Positions 42,656 through 52,160 of a stretch of 64,000 bases of DNA are shown piece after piece. Below the pieces are notes generated by a model. The model had not been told where the DNA came from, made no database searches, and saw only the letters and a list, made by a program, of their open reading frames with translations. The number at the start of each line of letters is the position of its first letter. Position 1 is the stretch's first letter. The position numbers were made by a program, and so were the translations under genes. Source of the stretch: JAUIET01 sp045106985 (GTDB lineage: Bacteria; Pseudomonadota; Gammaproteobacteria; Pseudomonadales; JAUIET01). The stretch spans positions 1 to 64,000 of the forward strand of contig JBGCFQ010000011.1 in assembly GCA_045106985.1 (NCBI GenBank), read 5' to 3'.

Positions 42656-45536
42656 TGCGATCTAGCAATTCCTTCGCTTGTTGCTTATCAAGTGCAGAGC
42701 CCTCTTGAATAACCTCATCTAGAATATCCCTGGCACCATCAGTGTCACCCATGTCAACATAGGCGCGAGCAAGATCAAGCTTAGTGGCTGTTTCATCAGC
42801 CTCCAGAATTGCTATATCGGCAGCGCGCTGTTCATCATCGTCACCATCTAAAGCAGTTTGCTCCATTTCCAACTCCAAGTCTGACAATTCAGCACTTGAT
42901 ATCACCTCTAGAGAAGAGTCATCCATGCCTTCATCCAGGCTGTTTAACTCTGCCTCAATATCAATTTCGCCTTCACTGTCGAGATCTAATTGGATATCGT
43001 CTAGCGCGTCTAGCTCGTCTAAGGCATAGCTCTCGTTATCGGCATCAGCGTCAGCAAAACTGCTGTCCACAGCAGCTAAGCCTTGTTCAATCCCGGATGA
43101 TGGTTGAAAATCATCCTGATCGTCTAACTCAAGATCAAGATCAAGACCTTGCACTGAGTCGTGCGATGCAAAGTTTGCATCAAGAATGTTATTTCCATCT
43201 GCTAAAGCTTCTCTAAGATCGGACGGGTTTAATTCATTTGACGTCTGATCTTCTGTCGACTCCTCGTCACTGCCGTCATCCAAGTCCAATTCAAGATCGA
43301 ATTCCTCACTGAAATCCAGGCCATCGTCATCGTTTGATGTGACGGTGTCTAGACTGAAAACTTCATCGTCTGATGCGATGTCAGCTGAACTGACGTCGTC
43401 CAACAGCTCAGATGGCTCATCAAACGCGACGACGTTATCTTCATCATCAGCGCCGTCTTCATTTTCGTCTGTGCCAAGAATGGAATCTATTAGCGATTGG
43501 TCAACCGAAGTACCTTCATCGCTGAATTCAGAACTGAAATCCATATCCTGGTCATCAGGAAGAGTATCGCGAAACTCTTCCATAACATCCGGCGCTGGTT
43601 CATCATCGTTAGCACTGCTTAAATCAGAGCTCGCTGCCAGGCCTGCGCCAACCGCAGCTCCCATGCCCATCATCTCAAGCTTGGAAAGCTGTGCTGCGGC
43701 CGCTTCCCGATCGCCCGATGCTGAATGTACTTCTACCAGCTTAGCGACAAGATCACTGCGCTCCGGCTCTTGCTCAATAGCTCTATTCAGCAATTCAACC
43801 GCTTGAGGATAACGTCCATAGGCAACGTAAATGTCTGCCTCAGCGATGGGGTCGCCCATCTCTGCTTCAATGGAAGAGCTTTCTACCGCTTGCTCTGGCG
43901 CCGCGACAGGCGACGTATCTTCATCCATAATGGGCGTGGAAGCAAAACCGGTTTCAGTACCGGTTACGTGACGTGGAGCGGTCGCGCCGCTATCCAATTG
44001 AGCTTCTTCATCATTTCGTTCATAGTCGAAGTCAAATTCATCTTCAGCATTTTTACGTCGTCGCCATAAAAACAAGCCCGCCAACAGAGCCAGCAAACCA
44101 CCAATAGCGCCAAGACCAATCGGGCTGAATAGTTTGTCGAAAAAGCTCTCTTTTTTAGCAACGGGTGCTGGCTTTGGCTTTTCAGCTGCAGGCTCTTCAT
44201 CAAGAGTTTCATCGGAACCGCCTTGCAGATTGCTGTCGTCGGCTGCCGCCAACTGACCACTCTGCTCGAAGTCCAATTCCTGAACTTCCGGAGAAACGGA
44301 TGCATCTGGAGCCGTTTCAAAATCTATGTTCTCACTGTCAACAGCGCCTTGAGCTTGCAGCTGAGCCAACTGAGAGTTGCGAAGCTCCAGTTTATTCTTA
44401 AGCTCCTCCATCTCGCCTAGAAGCTCCTGTACCTGCGAACTAAGATTGTCATTCTGAGCAGTGGCACTGCTCAATTCGGCCATTACATCTGTCAACCGAG
44501 CGTTAAGGCCTATTGATTCAGGGTCGGCATTACCATCCGGATCGCCGTTAATACCAGCACCGCCTGCAGAACTTAGACTGAGAGTTCCACGCGTGTCATT
44601 ACTGGCAGTCGGAGCGGATCCTGAAGCTTGGGCACGGGCGTCAAATTGACGCACATCATCGTCGGCGGTGCGCCATTCTTGCATCTGGCGCGCAACTTCT
44701 AATCGAGCTTGATTATTAGCAATATCCCGGACACGACTTTCATCAGGAATCCGCAATACTTGACCAACTTTCAAGCGGTTAATATTGCCATTAATAAACG
44801 CGTCAGGATTATCGTTTTGTAAGGCAATCAGTGTTTGATTAACCGTCACTTGATTGGACGGTTGCACCCGCTTTGCAATTTGCCAAAGCGTGTCTGACTT
44901 CTGTGTTTTATATTCGTCACTGCCGTAGCTTGGCTCAGCGGTTTTCTGCGGTTCGTCACGAACAATTGACCTAGTTGAGGGAGCTGGCGCAGGAGCCACT
45001 GCTCTCTGTTGTGGCGCTGGCGCGCTCTGCACCGGTGTTGACTCCGATTCCTCTAATTCATAGTTATTGACTATAGGGGCAGGGGCAGGTTCTGACTGAG
45101 GAGCCTGAAGAGCGGTAGACGATTGGCTGGAGGTTGAGGTGAAAGCCGGAAGGTCCAGCAACAGTGTGTATTCTCTAACCAGCCGACCGCTAGGCCACTT
45201 AGCTTCCAGGAGGAAATTCAGATAAGGCTCTCTTACTGGGTCGTCAGTGCTCACTCTCACTAAACCGCCACCACGGCCGTCTAACACTACTTCATAGCGC
45301 ATGCCAGTGAGAAAAAACTCCCTGTCTACATTAGCGCGCTCAAAGTCTTGCAAGGATGCAAGTTTTACCAATACCTGGGTCGTGCTTAAATCACCTACTT
45401 TAAGAAGTTTGATTTCAGCTCGAAGCGGTTCATTCACCGCCGAGTACAATTTCATATCGCCCAATCCGAGCGCGAATACACCGCTGCTAAACAGTGCCCC
45501 AGTCAGTCCGATAGTTCGGACGGCAGAACGTAACAT
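42648..45536 (-). CDS. fimV: FimV, polar hub and pilus assembly protein
   Basis: FimV is a polarly located inner-membrane protein that binds peptidoglycan and supports type IV pilus assembly and cAMP signalling in pseudomonads. The 962-residue protein has a signal peptide (about 1-22), a FimV N-terminal domain (GDMKLYSAVNEPLRAEI...), a LysM domain around 208-262 (SDTLWQIAKRV), a coiled coil near 345-395, a membrane helix near 475-493 (GAIGGLLALLAGLFLW), a long acidic Asp/Glu/Ser cytosolic region and a C-terminal TPR-like FimV domain near 905-960. No pilus gene is in the window. Confidence 0.95.
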   Translation of the reverse strand: MLRSAVRTIGLTGALFSSGVFALGLGDMKLYSAVNEPLRAEIKLLKVGDLSTTQVLVKLASLQDFERANVDREFFLTGMRYEVVLDGRGGGLVRVSTDDPVREPYLNFLLEAKWPSGRLVREYTLLLDLPAFTSTSSQSSTALQAPQSEPAPAPIVNNYELEESESTPVQSAPAPQQRAVAPAPAPSTRSIVRDEPQKTAEPSYGSDEYKTQKSDTLWQIAKRVQPSNQVTVNQTLIALQNDNPDAFINGNINRLKVGQVLRIPDESRVRDIANNQARLEVARQMQEWRTADDDVRQFDARAQASGSAPTASNDTRGTLSLSSAGGAGINGDPDGNADPESIGLNARLTDVMAELSSATAQNDNLSSQVQELLGEMEELKNKLELRNSQLAQLQAQGAVDSENIDFETAPDASVSPEVQELDFEQSGQLAAADDSNLQGGSDETLDEEPAAEKPKPAPVAKKESFFDKLFSPIGLGAIGGLLALLAGLFLWRRRKNAEDEFDFDYERNDEEAQLDSGATAPRHVTGTETGFASTPIMDEDTSPVAAPEQAVESSSIEAEMGDPIAEADIYVAYGRYPQAVELLNRAIEQEPERSDLVAKLVEVHSASGDREAAAAQLSKLEMMGMGAAVGAGLAASSDLSSANDDEPAPDVMEEFRDTLPDDQDMDFSSEFSDEGTSVDQSLIDSILGTDENEDGADDEDNVVAFDEPSELLDDVSSADIASDDEVFSLDTVTSNDDDGLDFSEEFDLELDLDDGSDEESTEDQTSNELNPSDLREALADGNNILDANFASHDSVQGLDLDLELDDQDDFQPSSGIEQGLAAVDSSFADADADNESYALDELDALDDIQLDLDSEGEIDIEAELNSLDEGMDDSSLEVISSAELSDLELEMEQTALDGDDDEQRAADIAILEADETATKLDLARAYVDMGDTDGARDILDEVIQEGSALDKQQAKELLDRIA

Positions 45537-45744
45537 GCTTCTGTCCTTTCGTTGGCCTTATGGCTTTAGTATTCTTACCTGATCAATTTTTAGTCATCAG
45601 GAGCTGCAGTGAATGCAAAGGACAGCTTAAAGAAACTGTTTGAACAACATTTCATCACAAACGAAACGAAACGCTTGATATAGAACGTTTTTTAAACGCT
45701 TTTCCCATTTGCTATTTTCAATACCTGCATCAAGCAAGTATTGA
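45537..45744. other. Gap between asd and fimV
   Basis: These 208 bp upstream of fimV hold no gene. The sequence is AT-rich with an A/C-rich CGAAACGAAACG tract and should contain the fimV promoter; I could not pick hexamers with good spacing. GGACAG before the fimV ATG may act as a weak ribosome-binding site. Confidence 0.3.
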
Positions 45745-46779
45745 TTACAAAAAATGTTTTAGCAAGATTTCGGCTATCTGAATACTGTTTAGTGCTGCAC
45801 CTTTTCGTACATTGTCAGACACAACCCAAAGGTTGATTCCGTTTGCGCAAGATATGTCTTCACGAATCCGCCCCACAAAAACAGGGTCCTTGCCCGCACC
45901 TTCAGTTACCGCCGTTGGATACGCCCCATCTTTTTGGCCATCGACTACTTTTACCCCAGGCGCTTTCTTGAGCAGGGCGTTCACTTTTTGTGCTGTTATT
46001 TTACTTTTGGTTTCAATGTGAACGGCTTCAGAGTGACCAAAGAAAACAGGGATACGAACACATGTTGGGTTTACCTGTATGTCAGGATCTGCAAAAATCT
46101 TGCGAGTTTCCCAGACCATTTTCATTTCTTCGCGTGTGTAGCCGTTATCCATAAAAACATCTATGTGAGGCAATGCATTGAAGGCAATCTGTTTAGGGTA
46201 CACATCGGTTTTAACCTCTCTACCATTAAGCAGTGCCGCAGTTTGAGTTGCTAACTCTTCAATAGCTTCTTTACCTGTACCGCTCACGGCTTGATAAGTG
46301 GCAACGTTGATTCGTGATATGCCAACCTCCTCCCTAATAGGCTGCAACGCAACCAGCATCTGGATTGTGGAGCAATTTGGATTTGCAATGATTCCGCGTT
46401 GCTTGTATTCCGCAATAGCGTCAGGGTTCACTTCAGGAACAACCAACGGAATATCATCGTCATTTCGAAAATGGGAGGTGTTGTCAATAACAACACAACC
46501 TGCCGCGGCAGCTTTTGGTGCGTACTCTTCCGACAAGGAACCTCCAGCTGAAAACAAGCCGATTTGAGCTTGGCTGAAGTCGAACTCCGCTAAGTCTTGC
46601 ACTAAAATAGATTTACCTTTGTACATCAAGCGCTTACCCGCAGAGCGCGAGCTTGCCACCAAGTAAAGCTCTCCAACAGGAAAGTCTCGCTCCTCAAGAA
46701 TTTCCAGCATTGCTTCACCAACAGCGCCGGTCGCCCCAACAATCACTACATCTACTGTCTTGCTGTATTGCTCACTCAT
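45745..46779 (-). CDS. asd: Aspartate-semialdehyde dehydrogenase
   Basis: Asd reduces aspartyl phosphate to aspartate semialdehyde, a precursor of lysine, diaminopimelate, threonine and methionine. The 344-residue protein has VVIVGATGAVG at 11-21, SAGGSLS near 77, the nucleophile Cys136 in NPNCSTIQM and RIPVFFGHSEAVHIE near 250. This is the short form close to USG-1/Asd2 in pseudomonads, where it also lies between leuB and fimV. The fold and cysteine argue for an active enzyme. Confidence 0.95.
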   Translation of the reverse strand: MSEQYSKTVDVVIVGATGAVGEAMLEILEERDFPVGELYLVASSRSAGKRLMYKGKSILVQDLAEFDFSQAQIGLFSAGGSLSEEYAPKAAAAGCVVIDNTSHFRNDDDIPLVVPEVNPDAIAEYKQRGIIANPNCSTIQMLVALQPIREEVGISRINVATYQAVSGTGKEAIEELATQTAALLNGREVKTDVYPKQIAFNALPHIDVFMDNGYTREEMKMVWETRKIFADPDIQVNPTCVRIPVFFGHSEAVHIETKSKITAQKVNALLKKAPGVKVVDGQKDGAYPTAVTEGAGKDPVFVGRIREDISCANGINLWVVSDNVRKGAALNSIQIAEILLKHFL

Positions 46780-46825
46780 CGAATTATTTCCTGAATAAAA
46801 ACTGTTTGATTTTCTGCAGATATAG

Positions 46826-47914
46826 CTATGAAACAGCTTGTCTTAGTGCGGCAACAATAGCATCGCCCATTTCACGTGTACCAACAGTAGAAGCAGAGCC
46901 CTCAGCAATATCGGCCGTACGTAAGCCGAGATCCAAAGCCGCACTGACGGCAGCCTCTATGGCATCAGCAGCCACAACTTCAGCTAAGGAGTAACGCAGT
47001 AACATCGCTAGCGACATAATAGTCGCGATCGGATTGACCAGATTTTGGCCAGCGATATCCGGTGCGCTGCCATGTACAGGTTCGTACATACCCTTATTGT
47101 TTACATCAAGCGACGCAGATGGCAGCATTCCAATCGATCCAGTCAGCATGGCCGCCGCGTCTGACAAAATGTCACCGAACATGTTTCCAGTAACCATTAC
47201 GTCAAATTGCTTTGGCGCGCGAATCAATTGCATCGCCGCATTATCAACGTAGATGTGGCTGAGCTCTACATCCGGGTACTCAGCATGCAGCTCGTTCATT
47301 ACATCGCGCCACAGAACGGTTACTTCAAGAACATTTGATTTGTCTACTGAGCAAAGCCTGCCGCTTCGCTTACGAGCGGCTTCAAAAGCAACCCGTCCAA
47401 TTCTGCGAATTTCAGATTCTGAATAAACGTAGGTATTAAAACCCTCGCGCTCTTCTTTGGCGTTAGTTCTTATTCCTCTCGGCTCGCCAAAATATATGCC
47501 GCCAGTCAGCTCTCGAACAATCAGTAAATCCAAGCCGGAGACCAGCTCGGGTTTTAAAGAGGACACGCCCGCCAACTGAGGCGACAAAATTGCCGGTCTT
47601 AGATTAGCAAACAATTCCAGATCCGCCCGAATTCCCAGCAGCCCCCTCTCTGGGCGCACAGCCGTCTCTACATGATCCCACTTGGGACCACCCACCGCGC
47701 TGAGAAGAATTGCATCCGCCGCCCTCGCCTGGTGCCTGGTGACGTCTGGATACGGATGCCCGTGGGCATCAATGGCCGCACCACCAAGCAAGCCATTGTG
47801 GTATTTAACGTCTAGCTTGAACTTTTCGATGGCTGCGTCGAGTACCTTTACGGTCGCGTCCATTGCTTCCGGGCCCGAGTAGTCGCCAGGAAAAACTAGA
47901 ATATTCTTTGTCAT
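46826..47914 (-). CDS. leuB: 3-isopropylmalate dehydrogenase
   Basis: LeuB oxidises and decarboxylates 3-isopropylmalate in leucine synthesis. The 362-residue protein begins ILVFPGDYSGPEAMD, has LLSAVGGPKWD near 71, VRELTGGIYFGEPRG near 137, the YxxxN-type SHIYVDNAAMQL near 220 and GSAPDIAGQNLVNP near 282. The N-terminal signature GDYSGPE differs slightly from the usual GDGIGPE but is aligned. It lies 46 bp upstream of asd. Confidence 0.96.
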   Translation of the reverse strand: MTKNILVFPGDYSGPEAMDATVKVLDAAIEKFKLDVKYHNGLLGGAAIDAHGHPYPDVTRHQARAADAILLSAVGGPKWDHVETAVRPERGLLGIRADLELFANLRPAILSPQLAGVSSLKPELVSGLDLLIVRELTGGIYFGEPRGIRTNAKEEREGFNTYVYSESEIRRIGRVAFEAARKRSGRLCSVDKSNVLEVTVLWRDVMNELHAEYPDVELSHIYVDNAAMQLIRAPKQFDVMVTGNMFGDILSDAAAMLTGSIGMLPSASLDVNNKGMYEPVHGSAPDIAGQNLVNPIATIMSLAMLLRYSLAEVVAADAIEAAVSAALDLGLRTADIAEGSASTVGTREMGDAIVAALRQAVS

Positions 47915-47995
47915 GCTATCGCCTTAATATAAAATCTGCTAAGAAATATAAAGTAGTAAGCTTGGTATCGAAGAAGAAACCTCGCACATAAAAAC

Positions 47996-48637
47996 CTACT
48001 GGTACAACCACGGTGACTCGCCCTGCTGGCGTCGTTCAAAGTTCCGAATAGATTCATCGCTTTGCAGGCTGATCCCTATCTCATCAAGCCCTTGCAGCAG
48101 ACAGGACTTACGAAACTCATCAATATCAAAGCGGAAGATATGCTCGCTGTTGACGGAGGCTACAGTTTGTTCCGCCAAGTTCACCGATATTTCAGCGCCT
48201 TCATTTTGCTCCACGTAGGTGAACAAGAGATCAACGTTACTAGCCTCGAGAGCAATAGGAAGAAAGCCATTCTTGAAACTATTGTTATAAAAAATATCAG
48301 CGAAGCTAGGAGCAATAACACAGCGCAAACCATAGTCCAGCAGCGCCCATGGAGCATGCTCTCGACTGGAACCACAGCCAAAATTTTCACGCGCCAGCAG
48401 GATACTTGCTCCTTTATAGCGTGGTTTATTCAACACGAAATCAGGGTTCAATGGCCGCGCAGAGCAATCCAGGCCGATATAGCCTTCATCCAGATACCTC
48501 AGTGAATCAAACAAATTCGGACCAAAACCTGTGCGCTTAATAGATTTCAGAAACTGCTTGGGAATGATTAGGTCAGTGTCCACATTTGCACGATCCAAAG
48601 GTGCTGCTAACCCAGTGTGTTGATCAAAAATTTCCAT
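47996..48637 (-). CDS. leuD: 3-isopropylmalate dehydratase small subunit
   Basis: LeuD pairs with LeuC to isomerise 2- to 3-isopropylmalate. The 213-residue protein has RANVDTDLIIPKQFLKSI near residue 18 and LLARENFGCGSSREHAPWAL near 77, the swivel-domain signature. Length fits E. coli LeuD (201) plus a slight extension. The spacing to leuC (113 bp) and leuB (81 bp) is longer than in a tight operon, but all face the same way. Confidence 0.97.
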   Translation of the reverse strand: MEIFDQHTGLAAPLDRANVDTDLIIPKQFLKSIKRTGFGPNLFDSLRYLDEGYIGLDCSARPLNPDFVLNKPRYKGASILLARENFGCGSSREHAPWALLDYGLRCVIAPSFADIFYNNSFKNGFLPIALEASNVDLLFTYVEQNEGAEISVNLAEQTVASVNSEHIFRFDIDEFRKSCLLQGLDEIGISLQSDESIRNFERRQQGESPWLYQ

Positions 48638-48750
48638 TACTTAGCTCCTAAACAAAGCCATTCGAAAAGGGCTTTAAATACAGTCTTTAAAAAAGTTTAA
48701 TTGCGACTCACGACGCATTCATTATGAGGCGCACTCATCGAAACTCTTTC

Positions 48751-50166
48751 TTATAGATCCTGCACATTAACAAAATGCCCGTGTATAGCTGCTGCCGCGG
48801 CCATCATTGGGCTTACCAGATGTGTTCGGCCGCCAAAGCCCTGACGCCCTTCGAAGTTACGATTAGACGTTGACGCACAATGCTCGCCGACGCCTAATTT
48901 ATCGGCATTCATCGCTAAGCACATTGAGCAACCAGGCTCACGCCATTCGAAACCGGCTTCGGTGAACACCGCATCTAGCCCTTCATCTTCAGCTTGTTTC
49001 TTCACCAATCCGGAACCCGCAACCACCATTGCTTGTTTGATTGAAGGTGACACTTTCTTACCTTTAACTACCTCGGCTGCACTTCGAATGTCTTCAATTC
49101 GAGAGTTAGTGCAAGAGCCAATAAACACCCTGTCGAGTGCAATGTCAGTAATAGGCTGCCCAGCTTGTAACCCCATATAACTGAGTGCGCGTTCCACGCC
49201 TTCACGTTCATTGGCATCATCAATGCTGGCTGGGTCTGGCACGTTGCCGTCAATAGCAAGCACCATTTCAGGCGAGTTACCCCAAGTTACTTGTGGCTTT
49301 ATTGCACGTCCGTCCAATACTACTTCCACATCAAATTGGGCGTCATCGTCACTTACCAGGTTGCGCCAGGCTTTAACGGCTGCGTCCCAGTGCTCGACAT
49401 TTGGAGACATTGGTCGACCTTTAACGTACTCAATAGTCTTTTCATCCACCGCGATGATGCCAGCCCTGGCGCCGGCTTCAATTGCCATATTGCACACCGT
49501 CATGCGGCCCTCAATCGAAAGACTTTCGATGGTAGAGCCCGCAAACTCAATCGCACATCCGTTTCCGCCAGCGGTCCCTATCTTGCCAATAATCGCAAGT
49601 ACTACATCTTTAGCAGTCACGCCGTTGGCCAGCTCGCCATCGACTCGAACACGCATGTTCTTCATTTTTTGCTGCACAAGGCACTGCGTAGCCAAAACAT
49701 GCTCTACTTCAGAAGTACCAATGCCATGCGCTAAAGCACCCAGCGCACCATGCGTACTAGTGTGCGAATCTCCACATACAACCGTCATACCGGGCAAGGT
49801 TGCACCTTGCTCAGGACCAACGACGTGTACGATACCTTGACGCGGATCATCCATGCTAAAACCAGGAATGGAGTAAGCCTCGACGTTAACGGCCAAAGTC
49901 TCGACTTGAATACGCGACGTCGGATCAACTATACCTTCCATACCTTGAGCCCGCTCAGCCGTATCGGTTGAAACATTGTGGTCAGGCATCGACAAGTTGC
50001 TGTCTAACCGCCAAGGCTGTCTTCCGGCTAGCCTCAAACCTTCAAAGGCCTGCGGTGATGTCACTTCGTGAATAAGGTGGCGATCAATATAGATGAGCGC
50101 CGTACCATCGTTTCGCTGCTCAACTACATGAGCGTCCCATAATTTGTCGTACAAGGTCTTCGCCAT
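48751..50166 (-). CDS. leuC: 3-isopropylmalate dehydratase large subunit
   Basis: LeuC is the aconitase-fold, [4Fe-4S]-containing subunit of isopropylmalate isomerase. The 471-residue protein contains VVCGDSHTSTHGALG near 129, the cluster cysteines in FIGSCTNSRIED near 352 and in EPGCSMCLAMN near 410-416, and ASTSNRNFEGRQG. It is the first gene of leuCDB, divergent from a LysR regulator across 133 bp. Confidence 0.98.
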   Translation of the reverse strand: MAKTLYDKLWDAHVVEQRNDGTALIYIDRHLIHEVTSPQAFEGLRLAGRQPWRLDSNLSMPDHNVSTDTAERAQGMEGIVDPTSRIQVETLAVNVEAYSIPGFSMDDPRQGIVHVVGPEQGATLPGMTVVCGDSHTSTHGALGALAHGIGTSEVEHVLATQCLVQQKMKNMRVRVDGELANGVTAKDVVLAIIGKIGTAGGNGCAIEFAGSTIESLSIEGRMTVCNMAIEAGARAGIIAVDEKTIEYVKGRPMSPNVEHWDAAVKAWRNLVSDDDAQFDVEVVLDGRAIKPQVTWGNSPEMVLAIDGNVPDPASIDDANEREGVERALSYMGLQAGQPITDIALDRVFIGSCTNSRIEDIRSAAEVVKGKKVSPSIKQAMVVAGSGLVKKQAEDEGLDAVFTEAGFEWREPGCSMCLAMNADKLGVGEHCASTSNRNFEGRQGFGGRTHLVSPMMAAAAAIHGHFVNVQDL

Positions 50167-50243
50167 GACACCGCCTCAAAGAAATGAAATGTTTCAGCTT
50201 CCAATTCTACGGCGCAACATCTAATAAAACAAATTCATATTAT

Positions 50244-50258
50244 TTATTAACTTAATAA
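50244..50258. promoter_or_regulatory. Palindrome between leuC and the LysR gene
   Basis: TTATTAA-C-TTAATAA is a perfect 7-bp inverted repeat with one central base, and contains a T-N11-A arrangement expected for LysR-type binding. It lies 41 bp before the regulator start and 77 bp before leuC, the usual operator position for a divergent LysR gene. AT-rich composition means chance is possible. Confidence 0.45.
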
Positions 50259-50299
50259 CTTATTTCTATTTGGGTGGTTTTTTTAGATATACTTAACTC

Positions 50300-51172
50300 A
50301 TGGACACACAAAATTTAAAAGCCTTTCTTTGCGTGGCTCGCCATGCATCATTTTCCGCTGCGGGAGAAGAGCTGCACCTAACCCAACCGGCCGTAAGCAA
50401 ACGGATTCAGCTGCTTGAAGAGGATCTTGGCTTGCAGTTATTTGACCGCAGCGGTCGTGCCGTATCGCTCACAGAGCATGGCAACAGCTTGTTACCGCGG
50501 GCAAAAGAGATTCTGCTGCGCATCGATATGGCCCGCGAGGAAATACTCCAAAACAGCACAGCGGTGGCAGGTACTCTGTCTCTGGCAATTAGCCATCACA
50601 TAGGTCTGCATCGCTTGCCGCCTGTTCTAAAATCGTACTCTCGGCAATACCCTGGCGTGGCACTGGACGTGGAGTTTACTGATTCAGAGCTAGCCTATGG
50701 CGCTGTGGCAAAAGGCGAAATTGAACTCGCGGTTATCACTTTAGGCCCGCAAACGGAGAACCAGATTACTGGTAAAAAGATTTGGCACGATCCGCTTTGC
50801 TTTGCAGCCACCTCCGATCACCCTTTAGCTCGAAGCAACCAACTTGAGTTAAGTGATCTAAGCGACCACTCTGCGATTCTGCCCAATAGAAATACCTACA
50901 CAGGCATGATCATCGCCAGCTTGTTTGCCCAACGCCAACTCAAGCTGCAGATAGGTATGGCAACCAATTACATGGAAACAATAAAAAGCATGGCCGGCAT
51001 TGGACTCGGCTGGGCAATCATACCCGAATCGATGCTGGGCGATGAGCTAAAGAAGCTGGCCGTGAGTGACGCGCTGATTGAACGCGACCTGGGCTACATT
51101 TACCATCGTAATCGACATTTATCCAATGCCGCGGCGGCATTCGTCGAAACCTTGGAGAAGTTTGCCGACTGA
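50300..51172 (+). CDS. LysR-type transcriptional regulator
   Basis: The 290-residue protein has the N-terminal winged HTH (about 1-60: AGEELHLTQPAVSKRIQLLEEDLGLQLFDRSGRAVSLT) and a LysR substrate-binding domain (about 90-288). Its position divergent from leuC suggests control of leucine synthesis; similarly placed LysR genes exist in other Gammaproteobacteria. The effector, perhaps an isopropylmalate or branched-chain intermediate, is inference. It is convergent with ttcA, 18 bp apart. Confidence 0.92.
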   Translation: MDTQNLKAFLCVARHASFSAAGEELHLTQPAVSKRIQLLEEDLGLQLFDRSGRAVSLTEHGNSLLPRAKEILLRIDMAREEILQNSTAVAGTLSLAISHHIGLHRLPPVLKSYSRQYPGVALDVEFTDSELAYGAVAKGEIELAVITLGPQTENQITGKKIWHDPLCFAATSDHPLARSNQLELSDLSDHSAILPNRNTYTGMIIASLFAQRQLKLQIGMATNYMETIKSMAGIGLGWAIIPESMLGDELKKLAVSDALIERDLGYIYHRNRHLSNAAAAFVETLEKFAD

Positions 51173-51190
51173 TCAGGGTTCAATAGGCTG

Positions 51191-52024
51191 CTAGAGACTA
51201 ACAGATCGAATCAACTCCAAAGTACGATCTATACGCAGGGTTTCAAAATCAAACAACTCACGGTCCGCCAATTGCGAAGGCGACACATTCTTGATGCTAG
51301 TGAAAATAGTCTCCAGCCGGCCTGGATTATCCTTCTCCCACGTTTGCAACATGTCCTTAATGACCTGACGCTGTAAATTATCTTGCGAGCCACAAAGATT
51401 GCAGGGAATTATTGGAAATTGAAGATAATCGGAAAATGCCTGCAAATCTTTCTCTTTGCAATACGACAGAGGCCTGATTACCACATTACGACCGTCGTCA
51501 CTTTTCAGCTTCGGCGGCATGGCTTTTAGCTTGCCACCATAAAACATATTCAAAAACAGAGTTTCAATTATATCGTCACGGTGATGGCCTAGCGCGATCT
51601 TGTTAGCGCCAATCTCTTCGGCAAAACCGTATAGGCTGCCACGTCGCAGCCGGGAACACAGGCCGCAAGTCGTTTTTCCTTCTGGTATGACACTTTTTAC
51701 TACACTGTAGGTATCACGCTCAAGGACATGATATTCAATGTTTTTTCCATCTAGATAAGCAGGTAAAACATGCTCAGGGAAGCCAGGCTGCTTCTGATCC
51801 ATATTAACGGCAACCAGATCGAAACTAATAGGCGCATTAATCTGCAAACCTTGCAGCACCTGTAGCATGGCGTATGAATCTTTACCTCCAGAGAGACAAA
51901 CCATTATTCGATCGCCGTGTTCGATCATGTTGTAGTCTTTGATCGCTTGCCCTACTAGACGCCGCAAACGCTTCTGAAGCTTGTTGAACTCTGTGCGATC
52001 TTTGCGATTATCTTCTGTACTCAT
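51191..52024 (-). CDS. ttcA: tRNA 2-thiocytidine synthetase TtcA
   Basis: TtcA thiolates cytidine 32 in certain tRNAs using an [4Fe-4S] cluster and ATP. The 277-residue protein has the PP-loop CLSGGKDSYAML near residue 44, the cluster cysteines in TTCGLCSRLRRG near 119-122 and a third in PCNLCGSQDNLQR near 215. GHHRDDIIETLFLN is a family motif. It is divergent from mdh and distinct from the TusBCD/MnmA thiouridine path. Confidence 0.96.
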   Translation of the reverse strand: MSTEDNRKDRTEFNKLQKRLRRLVGQAIKDYNMIEHGDRIMVCLSGGKDSYAMLQVLQGLQINAPISFDLVAVNMDQKQPGFPEHVLPAYLDGKNIEYHVLERDTYSVVKSVIPEGKTTCGLCSRLRRGSLYGFAEEIGANKIALGHHRDDIIETLFLNMFYGGKLKAMPPKLKSDDGRNVVIRPLSYCKEKDLQAFSDYLQFPIIPCNLCGSQDNLQRQVIKDMLQTWEKDNPGRLETIFTSIKNVSPSQLADRELFDFETLRIDRTLELIRSVSL

Positions 52025-52106
52025 ACCTACAACCTACCCACTTCCAGCGCGACGCGCCTAAACCGGACGCGATTCTATCGTATGCGAGCTGGCTTTTCAG
52101 GCCTGC

Positions 52107-52123
52107 TGCGAATAAAATTCGCA
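52107..52123. promoter_or_regulatory. Inverted repeat upstream of mdh
   Basis: TGCGAAT-AAA-ATTCGCA is a perfect 7-bp inverted repeat with a 3-bp centre in the ttcA/mdh divergent gap, 38 bp before the mdh start and just upstream of a TATAAC hexamer that may be a -10 box. It could be a dimeric regulator site or an mRNA hairpin. A good AAAGGAT ribosome-binding site follows. Confidence 0.4.
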
Positions 52124-52160
52124 CCCACTATAACCACTCGGCGTACAAAAGGATCCTTCA

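Noticed and set aside
42784..43806. Serine-rich plus-strand frames opposite fimV
   Set aside because: They arise from the acidic, Asp/Glu/Ser codon-rich region of fimV read on the other strand.
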